This document shows, in pieces, positions 57,322 to 64,000 of a stretch of DNA of 64,000 nucleotides. Every line of letters begins with the position of its first letter. The first letter of the stretch is position 1. The notes beneath the pieces were generated by a model. The model ran no database searches. It was not told where the DNA came from and was given only the letters and a program-made list of their open reading frames with translations. The stretch is from CAWIHS01 sp963836005 (GTDB lineage Bacteria > Pseudomonadota > Gammaproteobacteria > GRL18), in NCBI GenBank assembly GCA_963836005.1, contig CAWIHS010000001.1, forward strand, positions 620,001 through 684,000, written 5' to 3'. The position numbers and the translations under genes were made by a program.

Positions 57322-58452
57322 ATGAAACAGGTCATTGTTTTTTTAATCTCTTTATTTATTTTTATGCAAAGCTGGGCGGGCTGGTTTGATGATACCTTTA
57401 TTGATCCCGCAGACGGCCAGCTGGACCTCAGTAACTGGCTGCTAAATAAAAAAGGCCTGTTACCTGTGCCGATTATTATCACTGAACCGGCCATAGGTTA
57501 TGGCGGCGGCTTGGCTCTGGCTTATTTTCATGATAATCTGGGAGAAGGACAGGATGGAGTTCCGCCCAGCATTTCTGTTTTAGCTGCAGCAGGAACTCAA
57601 AATGGGACCTGGTTTGCCGGCGGTGGTCATCTGGGGATCTGGAAACAGGACCATATCCGTTATAAAGGCTTTGCTGGTACAGGATTGGTAAAAATGGACT
57701 TTTACGGCATTTCTGCCGATCTGGGCAATAACCCCAAATCTTCAGTCGCCTTTGAAACTGAAGCCGTGTTTTTATTTCAGGAACTTGAGTTTAGACTCTG
57801 GGACAGCAATTTTTTTGCCGGCGTCAATTACACTTTTGTGGATACGCAAAATACCTTTAACCTGACCTATAATAATGAAGTGATTCCAGCACTTCCCGGT
57901 GTTAAGTTTGACAGCCGCTCAGCCGCTCTGGGTTTGATTCTGGAATATGACAGCAGGAATAATATTCTTTCCCCCAGCAGCGGAACCCATGCCATGCTGA
58001 AAACCCAGTTCTTTAATGAAACCTGGGGCAGTGATGATGATTTCAAACGCTATAGTGCGTATATATTAAAATATTTAAAGCTCAGCGAAAAGTGGCTGCT
58101 GGGTCTCAGAGCAGATGCAAAAGCCATTGATGGAGATGCACCGTTTTATTCCTATCCTTTTATCGAAATGCGCGGCATTAAAGCCATGCGCTATCAGGGC
58201 CAGCAGACTTTGCTGGGAGAGGCGGAACTGGACTGGACTTTCGCTCCGCGTTGGACGCTGCTAGGTTTTGCCGGCGCAGGTAAAGCTTATGGCAGCGATG
58301 AGCAAAAAAACAGTGATTTAATCATTTCCAGAGGTATCGGTTTTCGCTATCTGATTGCATCCAAACTGGGATTAAAAATGGGACTTGATATTGCCAGAGG
58401 CCCTGAAGATACTGCATTCTATATTCAGGTAGGCAGTGCCTGGGCGCGTTAA
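57322..58452 (+). CDS. BamA/TamA-family outer-membrane barrel protein
   Basis: This 376-residue protein starts with a signal peptide (MKQVIVFLISLFIFMQSWAG, likely cleaved after residue 18 or 20). The rest is a series of amphipathic beta strands of the surface-antigen type, such as YGGGLALAYF, LGLILEYDSRNN, and a C-terminal strand FYIQVGSAWAR. No POTRA domains are present, so it is a short barrel rather than BamA itself. Function is unknown; related short barrels occur beside secreted lipases or phosphatases. It is followed after 9 nt by the lipoprotein endonuclease/phosphatase gene, so they are probably cotranscribed. Confidence 0.82.
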   Translation: MKQVIVFLISLFIFMQSWAGWFDDTFIDPADGQLDLSNWLLNKKGLLPVPIIITEPAIGYGGGLALAYFHDNLGEGQDGVPPSISVLAAAGTQNGTWFAGGGHLGIWKQDHIRYKGFAGTGLVKMDFYGISADLGNNPKSSVAFETEAVFLFQELEFRLWDSNFFAGVNYTFVDTQNTFNLTYNNEVIPALPGVKFDSRSAALGLILEYDSRNNILSPSSGTHAMLKTQFFNETWGSDDDFKRYSAYILKYLKLSEKWLLGLRADAKAIDGDAPFYSYPFIEMRGIKAMRYQGQQTLLGEAELDWTFAPRWTLLGFAGAGKAYGSDEQKNSDLIISRGIGFRYLIASKLGLKMGLDIARGPEDTAFYIQVGSAWAR

Positions 58453-58461
58453 TCTAGAGTT

Positions 58462-59373
58462 ATGACACAACTTATCGATAATTTCAAACTGTTAATCATC
58501 GTTTCTGCATTGCTGTTACTGACAGCCTGCTGGGCTAAACAGCCCGAGGTGATAACACAAATACAAACAGCTACGCAGACGCCTGCGTATACGGCAAAAA
58601 CGCTGAAACTCATGACGCTTAACCTGGCTCATGGCAGAAAAGACGGTATGAATCAGCTGTTTCTGAATAAAGCTGAAATTCGCAATAACCTTGAAGATAT
58701 AGCCGCATTGTTAAACCGACTGGACATAGATATTGTTGCCCTGCAGGAAGCCGACGCAGCTTCCCGCTGGAGTGGTAATTTTGATCATGTGACCCTGCTT
58801 GCCCAGCAGGCTGGTTTTTCTGCCAATATCCACACCACTCATGCCAACAGCTGGTTATTCAGTTATGGGACCGCGTTGCTGTCCCGTCTGCCTTTTACTG
58901 CCAGCCTGCAGTACACCTTCCAGCCTTCCCCTCCCACGCTAAACAAGGGTTTTACGCTGGGACAGATCGCCTGGAGTCCATCTGATAATGCTGACAAATC
59001 GATTCTGCTCGATATCGTTTCTGTGCATCTTGATTTTTCCCGCACATCCATCAGAGAGCAGCAGACAGCAGAATTGAAAGACACAATTGCAAATCGTGGG
59101 AATCCTATGATCATACTGGGGGATTTTAACAGCGACTGGTTTGCTGATGAAAAAGTCATTCGTGCATTAACTGAAAAAACCGATTTGCATGTTTACAAAC
59201 CTGAAGCCCAGGACCTGGGCACCTATCGTTCAAGTAGTCGACGACTTGACTGGATATTAATATCCAGAGATCTTGAATTTCGTAATTTGAATGTCCTCCC
59301 CGAAATCGTATCCGATCATTTTGCAGTTATCGCAGAAATTGCGGTAAAAGAAACTATTGTGAGCGAAAAATAA
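58462..59373 (+). CDS. Endonuclease/exonuclease/phosphatase family lipoprotein
   Basis: The N-terminus has a lipoprotein signal (LLLLTACWAKQ, lipobox cysteine at residue 23), so the 303-residue protein should be anchored in the envelope. The catalytic fold is that of the EEP superfamily: LMTLNLAHG, LQEADAASRW with the metal-binding glutamate, ILGDFNSDW, and the C-terminal SDHFAVIAEI. Substrates in this superfamily range from DNA to phosphoinositides and sphingomyelin; an extracytoplasmic place favours a phosphoester other than chromosomal DNA. It sits between an outer-membrane barrel gene and a phospholipase D-like lipoprotein gene, which suggests an envelope-lipid task. Confidence 0.85.
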   Translation: MTQLIDNFKLLIIVSALLLLTACWAKQPEVITQIQTATQTPAYTAKTLKLMTLNLAHGRKDGMNQLFLNKAEIRNNLEDIAALLNRLDIDIVALQEADAASRWSGNFDHVTLLAQQAGFSANIHTTHANSWLFSYGTALLSRLPFTASLQYTFQPSPPTLNKGFTLGQIAWSPSDNADKSILLDIVSVHLDFSRTSIREQQTAELKDTIANRGNPMIILGDFNSDWFADEKVIRALTEKTDLHVYKPEAQDLGTYRSSSRRLDWILISRDLEFRNLNVLPEIVSDHFAVIAEIAVKETIVSEK

Positions 59374-59443
59374 TAATTGTATGTAACACATGGATTTTCA
59401 TTGTCTATAATGATAAATAACAATACTTGCAGGAGTCTGCTCT

Positions 59444-61372
59444 ATGTGCTGTTCACTTGAGTACATAAAATTTTCTAAAATAAAAGTTTACACTTTTGAA
59501 GTTCTGAATCTGACAACACTGAAAAATTTACTCATATTCCCCCTGCTGCTGTTTATTGCCTCCTGCGCCGGTTCTGTGTCCAGGCAAACCAGTGACTATC
59601 ATCCAACCGAGCAACTCCTGGAAACAGCCAGTATCAATGCCGGTAACGAAGAATATATTCGATTATTATATGATTCCAGAACCTGGCAGCCATTTTACGA
59701 GTTGTCCGAAGACCCCATCGAACTGGGAAAAAATGCAAAAATCCCTATTCAGGAAGAAGGGGTTAAACTTCTCGGACCCTCACAAGATGATGCGCTTCGA
59801 TCACTGGCGTTAAAAATATGGCTGATAGAAAATGCTCAGCACACTCTGGACGTGGTTTACTATATCTTCAGCACGGATCTGGTTGGACAGGCGATGCTGG
59901 GTGCGTTGTGTAATGCCGTCAAACGCGGTGTCGATGTGCGCATTATGGTGGATTCTATCGGATCCTGGAGTCTTTTCCATAATGATCTAAGGGCACTTGA
60001 AACCTGCGAGCAACAGGCCGGCTATATGCGTACAGTGGATGGCCAGAAGACCCCCTACAAAGCCCGGGTGCAAGCCGTAGTCATCAATGCAATCACCAGT
60101 ACGACCAGCTGGATCAACCGGCGTTCGCACGACAAATTACTGGTGGCCGATGGGGCTTTTCCGTCCAGCACGGTAGTGATGACCGGTGGCCGAAATATAT
60201 CCCTCGCCTATTACGGGATTCATGCTGACGGTTCAGCAAATCCAAACACTTACCGTGATCTGGAAATACTGCTCAAACCGGGAGATAACAGCAGCTTTGC
60301 TGAACCAACTGTCGGTGATGTCAGCACGATTTATTTTACCTTGCTGTTCCTGCACAAAGGCAATCATCTTTTGCAGCCCGTTTATTCTGATGAATCCGAT
60401 GATTACAGTTATGGCCTATCTGCTCATGATCCCTACAGAGCTCATCGGCTAATGGCCCAGCGAAGTTTGGCACATCTGAAAAGTCTGCCTGAAATCAATC
60501 AACGATTAACTGATATGAATAGGTATATGGACACCGGATTTCAGACTTCAGAAGTTCGTCTGGCGCATGAGCTTGGCAACCTGACCAACCGCAATGTGGT
60601 TACCAAAACTCAGGAAAACCTAGAAGAAAATCCAAACTCTATTAGCTATTTGCTCAGAGAACTTGGTGATCAACTGTCTGATGGAGGCAGCATAAGGATT
60701 GTTTCACCCTACCTGTTTGCCGTTGAATATATTGATAAGAATGGCAATGTCATTGACGACGGGGTTGCTTTTATGCATCAATGGCTCAGTGAGCATCCTG
60801 AAAATGGAATTGAAATTATAACCAATTCAGTGCTCACCAGTGACAACTTCCTGGCGCAATCGGTTATCGACATGGATCTGGGACCACGTTCTTTGCTTAC
60901 ATCGGAAATGGCAAGAACATGGATTTCGGGTCTCAAACAGGGTGAACTAAACCCGCAGCTAGTTGACAGTGAGCAATGGCAGCAATTGATCAATCACCCG
61001 CAGATCCACATTTATGAAACAGGCAGACTTGATTCAGCAATACTGGGCAAGGGTTCCAAACACTATGGAAAATTACACGCCAAATTCCTTATGGATGAGA
61101 TTGTGGGTTTCGTCGGTACATCCAATTTCGATTACCGCTCCCGCCTGTACAATAACGAAATGGGCTTTTTTTTCACGAACGAGGAATTGATAAAGGGATT
61201 AAACACTGTCTTTGATGAACTTAAAACTTCCTCCTATCGTTGGGGTACCCCGGAGTGGCTGCAGATGCGCAAGGAAATCAGAAAACAAGGCGGCATGAAA
61301 GGCTGGTCCACCAAACATCAGAGTTCTATCTATCGTTTCTTGAAATCGACGGGGCTGATCTGGTTGATTTAA
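59444..61372 (+). CDS. Phospholipase D-like lipoprotein (ClsC-type)
   Basis: This 642-residue PLD-superfamily protein has two HKD regions. The first, HDKLLVAD followed by MTGGRNIS, is canonical. The second, HAKFLMDE followed by GTSNFDYRS, is one residue short of the usual spacing, so its aspartate is shifted. A lipobox ends in LFIASCAG (cysteine near residue 41), preceded by an unusually long N-terminal region; AGGAG at good spacing supports this start. Similar proteins include ClsC, which makes cardiolipin with a partner protein. The neighbours suggest envelope phospholipid turnover. Confidence 0.86.
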   Translation: MCCSLEYIKFSKIKVYTFEVLNLTTLKNLLIFPLLLFIASCAGSVSRQTSDYHPTEQLLETASINAGNEEYIRLLYDSRTWQPFYELSEDPIELGKNAKIPIQEEGVKLLGPSQDDALRSLALKIWLIENAQHTLDVVYYIFSTDLVGQAMLGALCNAVKRGVDVRIMVDSIGSWSLFHNDLRALETCEQQAGYMRTVDGQKTPYKARVQAVVINAITSTTSWINRRSHDKLLVADGAFPSSTVVMTGGRNISLAYYGIHADGSANPNTYRDLEILLKPGDNSSFAEPTVGDVSTIYFTLLFLHKGNHLLQPVYSDESDDYSYGLSAHDPYRAHRLMAQRSLAHLKSLPEINQRLTDMNRYMDTGFQTSEVRLAHELGNLTNRNVVTKTQENLEENPNSISYLLRELGDQLSDGGSIRIVSPYLFAVEYIDKNGNVIDDGVAFMHQWLSEHPENGIEIITNSVLTSDNFLAQSVIDMDLGPRSLLTSEMARTWISGLKQGELNPQLVDSEQWQQLINHPQIHIYETGRLDSAILGKGSKHYGKLHAKFLMDEIVGFVGTSNFDYRSRLYNNEMGFFFTNEELIKGLNTVFDELKTSSYRWGTPEWLQMRKEIRKQGGMKGWSTKHQSSIYRFLKSTGLIWLI

Positions 61373-61419
61373 GCTCATTTCAGGGAAACACTTTAAGCGA
61401 CGTCCTGATCATCTTTAAT

Positions 61420-61520
61420 TTATAGCAGGCGGATTATTGCTCCTGCATAATCTGCATTACCTACAGGGATGTAGGGAATCCAGATTGCTTAAACCGAGTT
61501 CAGGTTCAGGTATTACGCCG
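61420..61520. repeat. Fragment resembling the interior of family A copy 5
   Basis: The string ATTGCTCCTG.ATAATCTGCATT.CCTACA occurs here and, inverted, inside copy 5 near 57190-57230. The GTAACTATTCAG ends are absent. It lies between the convergent PLD and ClC genes, where short hairpins such as CCTACAGGGATGTAGG could also help end transcription. Confidence 0.4.
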
Positions 61521-61531
61521 ACATAAACACA

Positions 61532-63325
61532 TCAGTAACGATAGGCTGATTCTATCTGTTTTCTGGTTAAAATACCGTAAGTGTGCTGTATTCCAGGAGC
61601 AATAGCGCGTTCTACATAGAGTGCTTCAGCAGTAGAATTATCCAGTATGGCAAGGGCTTCTTCCAGCGAAGCTCGTATGTTAATCCCTCGCAGCTGAAAT
61701 CTTTCTGCCGGGATTTCAAGCAAATTGATTTGAGTCTCAGCACTATTCTCTTCCTGTTTGCTTTTTACTGTCTCATCATGTCCCATGTAACGTACCAGAT
61801 CAACTGCGGGCATTAATACCTTATTGACTGTCTCAGTTTCTATCAATAACCATTGCGGATTTTCTTTCAATAAATTATCAACATCTGCAAAATTCACATA
61901 TTGTTTCAAGCTGACAAATTGCTTACTCATCAAACTGGCCACCCCGATTCTGCGCAAAGTCTGGGTAACAGGATTTGCATTATAGTCAAGTTCATTGGAT
62001 TTAAGTATAGTGATAAATAACGATTCTTTATGAAACAGTTCACTGGCAGTTAGATTAGCCACTACAATGACCAGCATTCCAGGCATAATTATTTGCGGGC
62101 TATAAGTCAATTCCATCATTGCAGTCAAGGCAGCCAATGGTGCCTGCAGACTGGCGCCCATCATGGCCCCCATGCCCAGCAATGTATAAAATCCGATATG
62201 AATGGCTATTTCCGGAAAAATTAATTTAATTACAGAACCTAACAAACTACCTACACATGCCCCTATGAAAAGGGACGGGCCAATCATACCGCCGGGAATC
62301 CCAAGACCGACACTGGCCACGGTAGCGAGCAATTTAAAGCAAATCAGTGCCATCAAAAGCAGCATGCCCAGATCCCCCGCAATGGTCTGTCTTACCGTGT
62401 CATAGCCTATACCCATGACCTGCGGAAAAAACAACGCGATGCAACCCACGATAACCCCTGCCAGAACTGTTCGCCAGAAAAAGGGGATGACTTTGGAACT
62501 GACTGTCACACGATGCATCAGATGTATAAAAACAGCAGATACTGTACCCACTATAAATCCCAGCAGCAGCACCAGCAGGATTTCAGTAAATGAATCCATC
62601 TGAATATCAAATACCACAAATGCCGGCTCATTACCTAAAACCAGGTTAGCAATAGATGTAGCACTGACTGCAGCAATTATCACCGGTATAAAGCTGGCAA
62701 TGGTGTACTCCATAATCACGACTTCGAGGGCGAAAATCACACCGGCCAGCGGCGTATTAAACGATGCCGCAATCCCAGCTGCAGTACCACATCCCACCAT
62801 AATTCGAATACTATTATTCGGTAATGCAAGCCACTGTCCAAAGAGGCTGCTGGCCGCAGCGCCCAAATAGACATGGGGACCTTCACGCCCTACCGAATGC
62901 CCCGAAATAATAGCAATAGCCGCACCAGAAAATTGCAGGAAAAAGCCGCGCAGCGTCAGATAGCCCTGATGATATGACATGCGCTCCATTACCCGTGCTA
63001 CCCCCAGCACATGCAATCCATTACTGTAATATTTAAATATCAGACCTATCAATCCGCCGCCCAGAACCGGGAGTAAAAATCTTTGCCAGTATTCCAGCGC
63101 CTCATAGTTGCCTTCGATACCACCCGGTAAAAACCCCAGTTGAGTACCTTCGACCAGAACACGAAATAACGTTATAATGCTTCCAGTCAGCACGCCACTC
63201 ACCAGCCCCAGCAAAGTCAATTGTAACAGGGCGTCCGGATGAGACAGATGAATACGTAATTTATCAAGTCGTGTTGTAAACTGTTCGGCCAACAATTGTT
63301 TAAACCTTAGCAGAATGTACTTCAT
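61532..63325 (-). CDS. ClC-family chloride channel/transporter with CBS domains
   Basis: This integral membrane protein has 597 residues: about the first 440 form the ClC transmembrane core and the rest a cytoplasmic CBS pair. Ion-path motifs are GHSVGREGP, with the gating glutamate kept, and GGMIGPSLFIGA. The conserved glutamate near the first motif suggests voltage- or proton-coupled transport. It lacks a clear substrate clue and could carry chloride or another anion. It is a single gene, divergent from the DUF1415 gene. No strong ribosome site precedes the ATG. Confidence 0.92.
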   Translation of the reverse strand: MKYILLRFKQLLAEQFTTRLDKLRIHLSHPDALLQLTLLGLVSGVLTGSIITLFRVLVEGTQLGFLPGGIEGNYEALEYWQRFLLPVLGGGLIGLIFKYYSNGLHVLGVARVMERMSYHQGYLTLRGFFLQFSGAAIAIISGHSVGREGPHVYLGAAASSLFGQWLALPNNSIRIMVGCGTAAGIAASFNTPLAGVIFALEVVIMEYTIASFIPVIIAAVSATSIANLVLGNEPAFVVFDIQMDSFTEILLVLLLGFIVGTVSAVFIHLMHRVTVSSKVIPFFWRTVLAGVIVGCIALFFPQVMGIGYDTVRQTIAGDLGMLLLMALICFKLLATVASVGLGIPGGMIGPSLFIGACVGSLLGSVIKLIFPEIAIHIGFYTLLGMGAMMGASLQAPLAALTAMMELTYSPQIIMPGMLVIVVANLTASELFHKESLFITILKSNELDYNANPVTQTLRRIGVASLMSKQFVSLKQYVNFADVDNLLKENPQWLLIETETVNKVLMPAVDLVRYMGHDETVKSKQEENSAETQINLLEIPAERFQLRGINIRASLEEALAILDNSTAEALYVERAIAPGIQHTYGILTRKQIESAYRY

Positions 63326-63398
63326 AGCCTGAATCTGAATTCAGCGGTCAAAACAAATAATACTGTCATTGCCGGTAAAACTGAGATTGTAAGCCAAA

Positions 63399-63950
63399 TT
63401 GAATAATGATCAGAGCATAATCAAGCAGACCATACACTGGATTGAATCAGTCATTATAAAGCATAATATCTGCCCATTTGCAAAAAAAGAACATAACCGA
63501 GGCAGTATTTATTACCATGTGAATCATGATAATGATATGCAAAGCTGTTTAGTTGATTTAATGGCGGAGTTTATTCGCCTGGACAACGCAGCAGAAATTG
63601 AAACAACACTGTTTATATTATCCGGCGGATTTGATGACTTTGATCATTTTCTGGACTGCCTGGAAATGGCGACCCAGCTATTGGTTGTAGCAAATTACCA
63701 AGGTATCTATCAACTGGCCAGTTTTCACCCTGATTACTGCTTTGATGAAGTTTCACAGCAGGACCCTGCCAATTATACCAACCGTTCACCCTATCCTATG
63801 CTGCATATTATCAGAGAAGCGAGTCTGGAAAAGGCCCTGGAAAACTATCCTGCTCCTGAACAGATCCCGCTAAGAAATATTGAATTTTGCCGCGCAATGG
63901 GTAATAAAAAGATGCATGCATTACTTGCGGAGTGTTTTAAGAAAGGTTGA
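63399..63950 (+). CDS. DUF1415 family protein
   Basis: This 183-residue protein of unknown function matches the DUF1415 family, widespread in proteobacteria. Conserved parts visible are NICPFAKKEH near residues 24-33, LASFHPDYCFD around 106-116, and NRSPYPMLHIIREAS. The paired cysteines and histidines could bind a metal. No ATG in frame precedes these regions, so a TTG start at 63399 is taken; the true start may differ by a few codons. It is soluble and stands alone near the right edge of the window. Confidence 0.82.
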   Translation: MNNDQSIIKQTIHWIESVIIKHNICPFAKKEHNRGSIYYHVNHDNDMQSCLVDLMAEFIRLDNAAEIETTLFILSGGFDDFDHFLDCLEMATQLLVVANYQGIYQLASFHPDYCFDEVSQQDPANYTNRSPYPMLHIIREASLEKALENYPAPEQIPLRNIEFCRAMGNKKMHALLAECFKKG

Positions 63951-64000
63951 GACTACTTGCTTACAGGAGCACACCCTTTAACTGTAAGCCAATTTGTCTG

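Noticed and set aside
63955..63990. Terminator after the DUF1415 gene
   Set aside because: CTTACAG / CTGTAAG can pair, but the loop is long and no T-run follows before the window ends.

Overview
The window looks like chromosomal DNA of a gammaproteobacterium that stores polyhydroxybutyrate (PHB). The signs are a gamma-type TCA gene set (AcnB-type aconitase, sdhCDAB followed by sdhE, aceK, rraA), malate:quinone oxidoreductase, PEP synthase with its PpsR regulator, and an ActP-like symporter with a DUF4212 partner. Class III PHA synthase genes are typical of sulfur-oxidising gammaproteobacteria, so such a lineage is possible, but this is inference. No rRNA, tRNA, CRISPR array, transposase or phage gene was seen.

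Layout. (1) 0-3.6 kb: rraA overlapping sucA, then mqo on the other strand. (2) 5.5-11.7 kb: a propionate/methylcitrate operon prpE-prpB-prpC-prpD plus a nitroreductase. (3) 11.8-17.7 kb: a small unknown gene, ppsA, ppsR and acs, all on the minus strand. (4) 18-29.5 kb: a PHB island with a phasin, a class I phaC carrying a helix-hairpin-helix tail, phaA, an MBL-fold hydrolase, phaB, a second phasin, a histone-deacetylase-like gene, the regulator phaR, and a complete class III synthase phaE-phaC. (5) 29.5-36 kb: DnaQ-like exonuclease, cNMP/CBS/DUF294 protein, an acetate-type symporter with an apparent one-base frameshift, its small subunit, and a LysR regulator. (6) 36.5-40 kb: a pyruvate carboxylase remnant cut by a MITE, and a Pat-type protein acyltransferase. 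(7) 40.7-45.8 kb: zapE, an SDHAF4-like assembly factor, sdhC-sdhD-sdhA-sdhB and sdhE. (8) 54.6-45.9 kb, minus strand: sucB-lpd-sucC-sucD-gltA-acnB. (9) 55-64 kb: aceK, a cell-envelope group (BamA-like barrel, endonuclease/phosphatase lipoprotein, phospholipase D lipoprotein), a ClC channel and a DUF1415 gene.

How it fits together. Most genes act at the acetyl-CoA/propionyl-CoA node. Acetate enters by the symporter and Acs, propionate by PrpE. Acetyl-CoA then goes to the TCA cycle (GltA, AcnB, SucAB/Lpd, SucCD, Sdh, Mqo), to gluconeogenesis (PpsA/PpsR) or to PHB (PhaA, PhaB, two PHA synthases). The Pat-like acyltransferase, the deacetylase-like protein and AceK are candidate post-translational controls of that node.

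Regulation and mobile DNA. rraA-sucA and aceK share a conserved upstream region with the same extended -10 element at the same distance from the start codon. The two phasin genes have matching TTGACA-N17-TATATT promoters followed by TTGTGC-type inverted repeats, probable PhaR operators. Three small non-coding repeat families are spread over the window: A, palindromic with GTAACTATTCAG ends, 5 copies; B, a chain of hairpins with co-varying stems, 3 copies; C, a MITE with 22-bp ends and a G-quadruplex-like motif, 2 copies. One C copy ends the pyruvate carboxylase reading frame and the other is nested inside an A copy.
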